From Actinomycetota bacterium (GTDB lineage Bacteria > Actinomycetota > Geothermincolia > Geothermincolales > RBG-13-55-18), in assembly GCA_014360685.1 (NCBI GenBank), contig JACIXB010000011.1:321261-385260 (forward strand): a stretch of DNA of 64,000 nt, read 5' to 3'. The notes beneath the pieces were generated by a model that saw nothing but the letters and a program-made list of their open reading frames with translations, did no database searches and was not told the origin of the DNA. A program made the position numbers and the translations under genes. Each line of letters starts with the position of its first letter. Position 1 is the stretch's first letter. Positions 17,835-25,252 of this stretch are shown in pieces.

Positions 17835-18481
17835 GTTCCCTCCGTCCTCCGTTCGCTTCGGTGCCTGCCTCGCGGGGGCGCGGGCAACGGCCTTCCGGGG
17901 CTTTTCCCGCGGCTTTCTTCCGGGGCATATCCCCTCGAGGGACAAGTATATAACAATTCTTTCCCAGAAGGATTCCTTTCCCCCGGGTGGTTAAGGAGTG
18001 GCGAGAGGCCTTCCGCCCGTGACCCCTCCGTTTTTCGTCCGCGGGAAGGGGAAAGAAGGGCCGGGAGAAGGAGCACGGCGATCACCGGACCTCTCAAGGG
18101 TATATCTCCCCTAGCGCACCGCCTTTCCGGGATCCGGGAACCAGTACTGACTCTATGCGGCGTGACTTGCGGATACCTGGTCTGGAGTGGGGTTGCGAGC
18201 CTGGATGAGGTTTTCCCGCTCCACGAGGTCCCGCTTCCAGTGCCTGGCAATGCCCGGAAGCCTCCCCGTCTACTTTTTCCATGTACACGATATCGAAGGC
18301 GATAAACCCATCGCCGACCGAGGACGGGGAACGGGCCGCGCCGTGCGGCCTGCGTGGAACGTACCCCGGGGTGGGGAACCCCCCGCGGGACCGTTAGGGG
18401 GTACGCCGCGAACGGCGTTGGTCTTCTCTGGAGGAAATATCAGTTGGTAAACCCGCTCCGGGCCGTTATGGGGCCGCCCGT
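17835..18481. other. Intergenic upstream of the MEMO/MFS pair
   Basis: No gene is supported. On the minus strand an extended -10 (TGT then TATATA, within 17955-17947) lies about 110 nt before the MEMO start and is the best promoter candidate. The rest shows nothing I can name. Confidence 0.35.
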
Positions 18482-19885
18482 CTAAGTGGCTGCTGATTTT
18501 TCCAGGAGTCCATAACGGTTCAGGTGGACCAGGACCTCGCCCATCTTTTCCGGGGTGTTGTAGGCGATGACCCCCTCCTTCTGGGCCTCTTCCAGTTCCT
18601 GGGAGAGAATGGCCGGGGCCACCAGGCAGAGGAAGACCGGCTTGCCGTGCCTGCGGCCGATCTCCGCGTATTCCCGCGCCGGGAAGACGGGGCCGGAGCC
18701 CGCCCCGGTGACGAAGACGGCCACCGCGCAGTGGATGTCCTCCTGGGCCAGGGCCAGGTCGGTTGCCCGCAGGTAGAGGGCGTTGTCCGTCCAGGCGAAG
18801 GCGAAGAGGTCCAGGGGGTTGGCGGCCACGGCGTGACGGGGGATGAACCCCCGGAGGGCATCGGCTATATCCGGGCGGAGGGGAGGGAAGCGCACCCCGC
18901 CTCTCTCGCAGATGTCGCTTATGGCGATGGCCGGCCCGGCGGTGTGGGTGGCCATGAAGACCCCGTTGCCGCGCGGGACACCGCCCATGGAGAAGGCCTT
19001 GGCCAGGCAGGCCATCTGGTTTGCCGATTCCACTTGGAGGAGACCGGCCTGGGCGAAGGCCCCGCGGTACACGGCCTCCGAGCTGGCCACGGATCCCGTG
19101 TGGGAAAGGGCCGTGCGGGAGGAGCTCTCCGTGAAGCCGCGGTTGTAGACGATGACCGGCTTTCTGCGCGCCGCCTCCCGCGCCCGGCGCAGAAAGTCGT
19201 CCCCCCGGTCCAGCCCCTCGATGAAAAGGCAGATGACCGCGGTATCCGGGTCCTCGGCCAGGTACTCCACCATGTCCGCGAACTCCACGTTGGCCCGGTT
19301 GCCGATGCTCACGAACTTGGCGATGCCCACCCGCTCGTCCATGAGCTCGTTGAGGATGCAGTTGCCCATCCCCCCGCTCTGGCTGACTACGGAGACGTTC
19401 CCGGAGGGGAACCAGGCCAGGGGGCTGGCGAAGGTGGCGTTCACCCCGGCCCGCGTGTTGAGCACCCCGATGCAGTTTGGGCCGATGAGCTTCATCCCCC
19501 CGGAGTCGGCGATGCGCACCAGCTCCTCCTGGAGCCTCCGCCCCTCCTCGCCGCTCTCCCGGAAGCCCCCGGCGAAGATGACCCCCGCCCGGCCTCCCCT
19601 CTCCACGGCCTCGCGTACCGTGGGCAGCACCTGGGTCTCGGGAACGGCGTAGACGAAGAGGTCCACCCCGTGGGGGAGCTCGGCGATGGAACGGTAGGCG
19701 CGCCTCCCCTGTATGGTCTCACCGGCGTTGGGGTTCACCGGGTAAACCTCTCCCCTGTAACCCGTGGAGGTCACCGCGGCCAGGGCGTGGTAGCCCAGCT
19801 TGAAGGGGTTGTCGGTGGCCCCGATGACGGCGATGCTCCGGGGCTGGAAGAGGGGCCGGAACTTCTCCAGTATCTCTGAACCCAT
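18482..19885 (-). CDS. ADP-forming acyl-CoA synthetase alpha subunit-type protein
   Basis: A 467-residue protein with the order CoA-binding Rossmann domain (SIAVIGATDNPFKLGY), succinyl-CoA-ligase-like domain (SVVSQSGGMGN) and a third flavodoxin-like domain. This is the alpha subunit of acetyl/acyl-CoA synthetase (ADP-forming), which makes ATP from acyl-CoA in fermenters. The phospho-histidine position is filled by H262 in LSHTGSVASS. ATG 19885 has AAGGAGG 6 nt upstream; the longer open frame before it looks noncoding. The beta (ATP-grasp) subunit is not adjacent, so it must be encoded elsewhere, or the protein works alone. Confidence 0.85.
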   Translation of the reverse strand: MGSEILEKFRPLFQPRSIAVIGATDNPFKLGYHALAAVTSTGYRGEVYPVNPNAGETIQGRRAYRSIAELPHGVDLFVYAVPETQVLPTVREAVERGGRAGVIFAGGFRESGEEGRRLQEELVRIADSGGMKLIGPNCIGVLNTRAGVNATFASPLAWFPSGNVSVVSQSGGMGNCILNELMDERVGIAKFVSIGNRANVEFADMVEYLAEDPDTAVICLFIEGLDRGDDFLRRAREAARRKPVIVYNRGFTESSSRTALSHTGSVASSEAVYRGAFAQAGLLQVESANQMACLAKAFSMGGVPRGNGVFMATHTAGPAIAISDICERGGVRFPPLRPDIADALRGFIPRHAVAANPLDLFAFAWTDNALYLRATDLALAQEDIHCAVAVFVTGAGSGPVFPAREYAEIGRRHGKPVFLCLVAPAILSQELEEAQKEGVIAYNTPEKMGEVLVHLNRYGLLEKSAAT

Positions 19886-20219
19886 GGCGCCTCCTTCCCT
19901 CGCAGCCTCAGCTTCAATCATACAATAACTCGCTTTCCCGGCCCTCCGGGTGGGAAGGACGCGAACCCTTTCGCCCATGGGACCGCCGAGGGGAAGAAAA
20001 TCCGTGCGGGACTCCGGCGGGGGGAAAGAGCCTGCCCTTGGTTTCCGGACCCGTCTTACTTTCCCGTTCCCGGCAAGCCCATGGGAGTGCCCGGACGCCT
20101 CTCGGGATGGCCCTGCGGGCGCATCTACGCCGATTTCCTGCCGCCTTCGGGGTCCGGCAGACCCTTCAGTCGCCGCTCGGGGGTGGGACTTAAAGACGGC
20201 TGACCTCGCCTCCCCGACC
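19886..20219. other. Intergenic, nothing recognised
   Basis: The minus-strand frame of the synthetase stays open through here, but it has no ribosome site and reads like low-complexity GC-rich text. I see no conserved element. Confidence 0.3.
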
Positions 20220-20621
20220 TCAAGCGCTCTCCTGGAGCTCACCCACCGCGGAGGGCCCGGGCCGGTAAGCGGCCTTGCGTATGCGGTTCAACAGCGCGTT
20301 GGCTGCCCGCGGGAAGAGGTTGGGGTTCATGTTCTCGATGAGCTGGACCAGGAAGCCCTGGTTCTTATTTATCGCCGCCGTCAGCGCCTTGGCGTCCAGG
20401 CTCTTCACCAGCCTGGACAAAAAGTCGGGGTTACGGTTGACGATCCCGGCCAGGGCCTGCGGTTCGAGGTGGGCCATGACCTCCCCCAGCAGCCCGCTGT
20501 TCTCGTTCACCGCCCTGGCCACCACCCGGGGATCGATGCCGGACATGATCCCCGAGAGGAGGTCCTGGTTGTTGGCCATCTTCCCCAGGAGCCGGCCCAG
20601 TCTCCGGACAAGCGCACTCAT
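20220..20621 (-). CDS. Small protein of four 23-residue helical repeats
   Basis: A 133-residue protein of unknown function. Residues 18-109 are four tandem repeats of exactly 23 residues, starting at N18, N41, N64 and N87. Each follows the pattern N-x-x-(L/F)-L-x-x-(I/V/L)-(8 residues)-A-x-x-(I/V)-N: two short amphipathic helices joined at an acidic or Asn residue followed by Pro or Ala. The repeats differ clearly from one another, so they are old. The N-terminus is basic (MSALVRRLGRLLGK) and the tail is disordered. Similar repeat proteins may serve as small scaffolds; no function is known to me. ATG 20621 is preceded by GGAGGG. Confidence 0.65.
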   Translation of the reverse strand: MSALVRRLGRLLGKMANNQDLLSGIMSGIDPRVVARAVNENSGLLGEVMAHLEPQALAGIVNRNPDFLSRLVKSLDAKALTAAINKNQGFLVQLIENMNPNLFPRAANALLNRIRKAAYRPGPSAVGELQESA

Positions 20622-20871
20622 CGCCCTCCCTCCTTGTTCTTCCGCCCACTACCCGATACGGTGTCGCGTTTCATTATATCACGCGCCGGGGGTTTGTAAA
20701 ATCGCCGGAAGAAAGCGGTCGAGACTGCCTTGGGAAAAAGGGATTCCAGGCTCATGCAAGAGGTTGGGTTTCTGACCCGCCGGTCATATACATGGAGATC
20801 CTCAGCCTACCCCGGCTTTGGGAGCCGGCGGCGGGGCTCCTCGCCCGCCCCCGGCTGGTCAGCCGCCCCCG

Positions 20872-20885
20872 GTGACCTGCGTCAC
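20872..20885. promoter_or_regulatory. CRP/FNR-family operator-like site 1
   Basis: GTGA, six bases, TCAC: the core of the CRP-family consensus with perfect symmetry, inside the repeated 34-nt unit. It lies about 230 nt before the glutaredoxin start. Confidence 0.45.
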
Positions 20886-20984
20886 GGCCTCCCGCCATAC
20901 GCCAAGAAGGCCGGCGATGGGCGAGCCGCTCCGGATGGTCTCCGCCCTGCCTCGGCAACCCCGGCCGAACCAGATCCGCCCCCG

Positions 20985-20998
20985 GTGACCTCGGTCAT
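20985..20998. promoter_or_regulatory. CRP/FNR-family operator-like site 2
   Basis: GTGA, six bases, TCAT: the same site with one base off symmetry, 113 bp (close to eleven helical turns) from site 1 and about 115 nt before the glutaredoxin start. Confidence 0.4.
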
Positions 20999-21112
20999 GG
21001 CCTCCCGCTGTCCAACCGGCACATAATGGCGCCCAGGAGGAGAACCGGATGTTTAACGCGCCGTTCGAGGGGAAGAATTAGCCTTGAGCGGGCCGGGAAA
21101 GGAGTGGAGATC

Positions 21113-21400
21113 ATGGACCAGTACCTGGAGGCAGTGGACGGCGAGAGGAAGGAGCACGACCTTTTGCTCTTCGCCCTGTCCACCTGCGGGTGGTGCCGGA
21201 AGGCCAGGAATTTCCTGGAAGAGAACAAACTGGCCTACCGCTACGTGTACGTGGACCTCCTGGAGGGGGAGGCCCAAAAGGAGGTCTTCGAGGAGGTCAA
21301 GAAGCGCAACCCCCGGCGCACCTTCCCCACCCTGGTGGTGGACGGGGAGGAGGTCATCGCCGGGTTCAACGAGGACCGCTACCGGGAGGTGCTGCTTTGA
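21113..21400 (+). CDS. Glutaredoxin/NrdH-like protein with CGWC active site
   Basis: A 95-residue thioredoxin-fold protein that exchanges dithiols and disulfides in the cytoplasm. The active site is C25-G-W-C28 in [14 protein letters not shown], the cis-proline is in [10 protein letters not shown], and [12 protein letters not shown] closes the fold. CGWC differs from classical glutaredoxin CPYC and suggests a thioredoxin-like reductant. ATG 21113 has AAAGGAG upstream. Its stop overlaps the start of the FTR fusion, so the two proteins are made together; the natural reading is that the FTR reduces this glutaredoxin. Confidence 0.88.
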   Translation: MDQYLEAVDGERKEHDLLLFALSTCGWCRKARNFLEENKLAYRYVYVDLLEGEAQKEVFEEVKKRNPRRTFPTLVVDGEEVIAGFNEDRYREVLL

Positions 21401-22029
21401 GCGGGGATTACCCGCCGGAGGTGCTGGAGCTTTACCGCAGGCTCCACGATGAGGCGGAGGCGGCCGGATACCACCTCAACCCGGACCGGGACTTCACCCT
21501 CATGCTGGTGGACGGCCTCTACCGCAACCGGGAGCGCTACGGGTACATGCTCTGCCCCTGCCGCCTGGGCGAGGGGGAGCGGGAGAAGGATCTGGACATC
21601 ATCTGCCCCTGCGACTACCGGGACGCGGACCTGGATGAGTACGGCCAGTGCTATTGAGCGCTCTACGTGACCCAGGAGGTCCTGGAAGGCAAGCGGGAGA
21701 TAGAGGGGCAGATACCCGAGAGGAGGCCGGAGCCCGGGGAGCTGGAGCGCAGGAGGGAGGCGGCAAGCGAGCCCGCCGCGGGAGGACGTCTTCCCGTCTG
21801 GCGCTGCCGGGTGTGCGGCTACCTGGCGGCCCGGGAGAAGCCTCCCCGCGAGTGCCCCATATGCAAGGCCTCCGCCGACCGCTTCGAGCCCTTCCCACTG
21901 CCGGGTGGCCCCACGTTTCCCGTCTGGCGCTGCCGGGTGTGCGGCTACCTGGCGGCCCGGGAGAAGCCTCCCCGCGAGTGCCCCATATGTAAGGCCTCCG
22001 CCGACCGCTTCGAGCCCTTCAGCTTATGA
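21397..22029 (+). CDS. Selenocysteine FTR catalytic domain fused to two rubredoxins
   Basis: Read with TGA 21655-21657 as selenocysteine, this is one 210-residue protein. Residues 1-95 are the catalytic subunit of ferredoxin:thioredoxin reductase, which passes single electrons through a [4Fe-4S] cluster to a disulfide. Cysteines occur as C53-P-C55, C70-P-C72 and C85-Y-U87. By family, C53, C70, C72 and C85 bind the cluster, and C55 with position 87 form the active pair, so Sec replaces the cluster-side catalytic cysteine. After a linker come two rubredoxin domains (C137/C140/C153/C156 and C179/C182/C195/C198). TTG 21397 has GGAGGT 6 nt upstream and overlaps the grx stop. Evidence for Sec: the family has CxC here, ALYVTQEV continues the domain after TGA, the frame stays open for 123 more codons with two intact rubredoxins, a hairpin follows, and fdhA in this window also needs Sec. 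A nonsense mutation is the alternative. Confidence 0.85.
21672..21685 (+). promoter_or_regulatory. Candidate bacterial SECIS of the FTR gene
   Basis: A hairpin CCAGG-AGGT-CCTGG begins 14 nt after the TGA. Its loop has G at the second position and the GGU(C) seen in SelB-binding loops. Distance and loop fit the known bacterial SECIS pattern. Confidence 0.6.
21791..22020 (+). repeat. Tandem 104-nt duplication encoding the two rubredoxins
   Basis: Bases 21791-21894 and 21917-22020 are identical except for one silent change (TGC/TGT), with a 126-nt period. The second rubredoxin therefore arose by very recent in-frame duplication, or is held identical by gene conversion. Confidence 0.95.
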
Positions 22030-22486
22030 CCTCGCGTCCCTGCTGAAACGATCCCGTGTGCCCGCTGAAAGTTACATGCGCCGGCGTTTTCGCCCGGGCG
22101 GGATCCACCTCCGGCCTCCAGGTCAGGGTATGCGGATCTGCAAGGCGGTAAGAAGCGACGGAGGGATATGCCGTTTCACCCTCGCGTTCGCTTGCCGTCG
22201 CTCTCCCCGTGGGTATGGCCTTCGTGCATGGGTGGCTTCGCGATCCGGGCGATCTTCCCCGCCCCCCCTGGCGGGAAAGGCGGTGAAGATCTCCGGGCTC
22301 CGGCGGATATGTAACCACGGGTGGAAAATCTTGTTGTATAATACAAAAATCTCCTGCCTTACTCTTCAATAATATTTATATCTTATATATTATATATATC
22401 TTGACAACCATCCAACTCTCGGTTAATATTTGTTCGCTTGCGCCTTTTGGGGATGGAAAGACGGTAGACTCCAGGAATCGGGGCAC
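22030..22486. other. Intergenic with an AT-rich island
   Basis: No gene is supported. Bases about 22325-22430 are strikingly AT-rich (runs of TATATA and AATATTTATA) in an otherwise GC-rich region, and contain the promoter listed next. Confidence 0.5.
22401..22429 (+). promoter_or_regulatory. Consensus sigma-70-type promoter of the pseudokinase gene
   Basis: TTGACA (22401-22406), a 17-bp spacer and TAATAT (22424-22429) make a near-ideal housekeeping promoter. Transcription would start near 22436, about 50 nt before the chosen ATG, which rules out the TTG at 22430 as the start codon. Confidence 0.8.
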
Positions 22487-24286
22487 ATGGGCGGAGAGAT
22501 AATAGCCGAGAGGTTCACCCTCCTCAAGACCAGGGGGAGCAACGGACTGGCCTTCACCCACATCGTGGAGGATTCCCTCGACGGACGTCGGCTGGTGGTC
22601 AAGGTAAGCGACCGGCTGGGCATCCTGGGGCTGGAGTACCTGAAGGCCGCCAACCTGCTGGCGGAAAACGGTGTGCGTGGTATTCTGCTCCCCCTGGAAG
22701 GCGGCCTCCTCGAGGGGGATGAAGGGTATTACCTGGCCTTCCCGGAACTCGGAGAGCCCTCCCTGGAAAACTACCTGCGCATGATGCCTTCCCTGACCTG
22801 CGAGGAGGTTCTTCATGTCCTAAAGGGGACGCTCTCGGCTTTGGAAAGTTTGCACCGGGCTGGTTTCCTCCATCTTTTCATCGAACCCCGCAACCTCTTC
22901 TACCTCCCACGGCGGTCGGTGACTCTTAAAGACCCCGCCCTGCGTGCCGAATTCTTCCATCCCTTCCTGGAATTGGTGAGCGCCCCCGATTTCTCCTGCT
23001 TGCATCCCGCCCTGATGGACGGCGGGCTGCCGGGGCCGGAAGCGGATCTCTACGCATTGGGAAAACTGGCCGAAAGACTGCTCGCTTCGGCGGTGGACGG
23101 GGATGTCTCTCCCCTTGGGCCGGCCTTGCGGGAATTGGCGTGGGCCTGCGGGGATGCGGCATGCGAGGAGGCGGGCTCCGGCGGAAAGGTCGTGGAGACC
23201 ATGGCCTCCCTCCGGCAAGACCTGGAAAGAGCGCTTCTCGGGGTGTGCGCCGGTGGGAAGGGAAGCGAGGGCCGCTTGAGGTCGGCGCTGAAGAGGCGCA
23301 AGGGCAGGTCTCCGGGCGGGGATTTGGAGGTTGAGGAAGAATATGGAAGAGAGTCCCTCTGCCCCTCTGGCGCGGGTTCATCGGCTTCGGTTGAAGGTTT
23401 CGGGAAGGGGGCGGAAAGCGCGGCTGAGGGGCGTGTATCGGGTACCGCATTAGAGGCCCGCGGGGCTTCCCCGGGGAGTTTACCCGGCCGGGGATCGGAA
23501 GGCGGGTCGTCTGTCGCGGGCATGGAACCGGAGACCGGGATGGGGAGAAGCCGCCTTGGCGGCGGCGAACGGGGGATCCAGCCCTGTGTTTCGGGCAGCT
23601 CGGTCGAAGGGGTGGCGGGGGGCGATGGGCTTCCAGGTTTTAGAAGACCGGCATGGATGTCCCGCTTCCGGAGACGCGGAAGGGCGAGGGCGTTCCGGGT
23701 AGTGATGACCGCGGCGTGCATCGGGCTGTTGATCTCCATACCCTTTTATCTCCTGGTCGCCCGGGAGGGAAGGAGGGTAAGTCCCGCACTGGGATGGGGG
23801 GCCTCCGAGGCCGGGGGCGGGGAGGTTCTCCCCGCACTGATGGAAGCCGGAAGGGGTCCGTCGCCGAAAGAGGGGATCCCGGACGGGGCCGGGGATGCGG
23901 GCATCGGTGGCATGGCGGCAGGCGCGGAAACAACGCTGCCGAGCGTGGAACAGGGCCTGGCGCCCCAATCGCGGGACGCAGCGCCGTCAGCGGGGAACGA
24001 GGTAGCCGGCGCGGAGGGACGCTTGAGCCCCCAAGACCCGGTGGCCCGCTTCACCGTGACCCCTTCCGAGGGGCAGTCCCCGCTGCGCGTGTACCTCGAC
24101 GCCTCGGAAAGCTACGATCCGGACGGGCATATCGTCTCTTACCAGTGGAGTTGCGGCGGTGGGGCGAAGGCCTTTTACCACGTCTTCGAGAGCAACATCA
24201 TACCGGCGCGCATGGCGGTGACCTTGACGGTCACCGACAACGGGGGCAACACGGGCAGCGTGACCCACTACGTGACCCTGTACTGA
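22487..24286 (+). CDS. Membrane pseudokinase with extracellular PKD domain
   Basis: A 599-residue single-pass membrane protein. Residues 8-215 have the layout of a Hanks-type Ser/Thr kinase (RFTLLKTRGSNGLAF glycine-loop region, K39 in LVVKV, helix-rich C-lobe), but the catalytic loop HRDLKPxN is H129-L-F-I-E-P-R-N and the DFG site is D149-P-A. The catalytic Asp is lost, so it is probably inactive and acts as a binding module. A low-complexity Gly/Ser/Glu linker follows, then a transmembrane helix at about 403-423, another linker, and a PKD beta-sandwich at about 520-599 (DASESYDPDGHIVSYQWS). The PKD faces outside. This resembles PknB-like receptors with the signalling end disabled. It lies just before secreted-protein genes. 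Confidence 0.75.
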   Translation: MGGEIIAERFTLLKTRGSNGLAFTHIVEDSLDGRRLVVKVSDRLGILGLEYLKAANLLAENGVRGILLPLEGGLLEGDEGYYLAFPELGEPSLENYLRMMPSLTCEEVLHVLKGTLSALESLHRAGFLHLFIEPRNLFYLPRRSVTLKDPALRAEFFHPFLELVSAPDFSCLHPALMDGGLPGPEADLYALGKLAERLLASAVDGDVSPLGPALRELAWACGDAACEEAGSGGKVVETMASLRQDLERALLGVCAGGKGSEGRLRSALKRRKGRSPGGDLEVEEEYGRESLCPSGAGSSASVEGFGKGAESAAEGRVSGTALEARGASPGSLPGRGSEGGSSVAGMEPETGMGRSRLGGGERGIQPCVSGSSVEGVAGGDGLPGFRRPAWMSRFRRRGRARAFRVVMTAACIGLLISIPFYLLVAREGRRVSPALGWGASEAGGGEVLPALMEAGRGPSPKEGIPDGAGDAGIGGMAAGAETTLPSVEQGLAPQSRDAAPSAGNEVAGAEGRLSPQDPVARFTVTPSEGQSPLRVYLDASESYDPDGHIVSYQWSCGGGAKAFYHVFESNIIPARMAVTLTVTDNGGNTGSVTHYVTLY

Positions 24287-24705
24287 GCTCGCGGAGTCTT
24301 CTTGGGAGGACAGATTTTCCACGTGATGGAGGGCTTCGTTCCGGCGTCGGCCGGGACCTTAAAGCACGTCCGCCGGTTAAGTGCACGCGAAGAGGCGGTT
24401 TTTCCGGATGCCTCGCGCCGGCTGAAAAGCCGTCGGAGGCCGTCCCGCGTCGCCGGCTTTCCAAGCGGGCCGCGGTCGGGTCGGCCGGGTTCGGGGGTCG
24501 GGGGATGGGCGTGCGTAGTCGGCCCGCGGGGTGCTCGGCTCGGTCTCTTCCCGGGGACGGGCGGGTTCCCGCGAGTTGTGGAGGATGAGGCCGGGATCCC
24601 TCAACGGGTTTCCGGAGAGATGGAGGACATTGACGGATGCCGAGCGGAGGCGTCTCCGCCGGAGGTTTCCCGGCGGGTCGTTTCCACGAGGAAGGAGGTC
24701 TCGAA
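24287..24705. other. Intergenic, nothing recognised
   Basis: About 420 nt of GC-rich sequence without a credible frame, promoter or hairpin. The ribosome site for the next gene (AAGGAGG) lies at its right end. Confidence 0.35.
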
Positions 24706-25230
24706 GTGAAGGTGGTGGTCGTCGAACCCCGGAAGGTGATCCTGGCCGGAGCGCTGGCCTGCCTCCTGTTGGCGGGAAGCTCCCTGGGCGTTTTCTACCT
24801 GGCCGGCATGGTGCGCGGGGAATGGGCGCAGGCCTACGGTTCGGAGGGGGTGGGCTCCCGGACCTGGTACTTCCCTGAGGGCTACACCGGCCCCGGTTTC
24901 GAGGAATACATCCTCATCTTCAACCCCCCCGCGGACATGGGCGGCACGGGCAAGGTGGCCTTCGTGACCATGGAGTTCTACGGGCCGAACGGCAAGATAG
25001 GTTTTCATACCGCCCAGCTTGAACCGGGCCAGAGGGTATCGATCAACGTCAAGGATATCCTCAAGAGCCGCTACAACTACGAGGGGGACGTCTCCGTGGT
25101 GGTGGGGAGCTGGGACAACGAGGCCACCATCATCTGCGAGCGGGCCATGTACTTCTCCTACCCCGGGGGCATCACCGGGGGCAGCCAGTCCCTGGGCTAC
25201 ACGGAGGCGGAAGCCCCCTTCGTGCCCTGA
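24706..25230 (+). CDS. Anchored or secreted single WYFAEG-module protein
   Basis: A 174-residue protein with an N-terminal hydrophobic segment (VILAGALACLLLAGSSLGVFYLAG), a signal peptide or anchor, followed by one WYFAEG-type module: TWYFPEGYTGPGFEEYILIFNP, then beta-strand text with VSINVKDIL and ERAMYFSYPG. The same module occurs four times in the next gene. I know of no function for it; it looks like an all-beta extracellular adhesion or carbohydrate-contact domain. GTG 24706 has AAGGAGG with good spacing; the open frame upstream is low-complexity. It ends 22 nt before the next gene, so the two form an operon. Confidence 0.75.
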   Translation: MKVVVVEPRKVILAGALACLLLAGSSLGVFYLAGMVRGEWAQAYGSEGVGSRTWYFPEGYTGPGFEEYILIFNPPADMGGTGKVAFVTMEFYGPNGKIGFHTAQLEPGQRVSINVKDILKSRYNYEGDVSVVVGSWDNEATIICERAMYFSYPGGITGGSQSLGYTEAEAPFVP

Positions 25231-25252
25231 GACGCCGCGGGGGGTGCCGGGA

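Larger units (their letters stand above)
20622..21112. other. Regulatory intergenic region upstream of grx-FTR
   Basis: No gene is supported. A 34-nt unit is repeated at 20863-20896 and 20976-21009 with four differences, and each copy contains a CRP/FNR-like palindrome (listed separately). The region lies between the divergent repeat protein and the glutaredoxin operon. Confidence 0.5.

Noticed and set aside
18187-18450. 87-codon plus-strand frame
   Set aside because: No ribosome site, no recognisable text and no conserved context.
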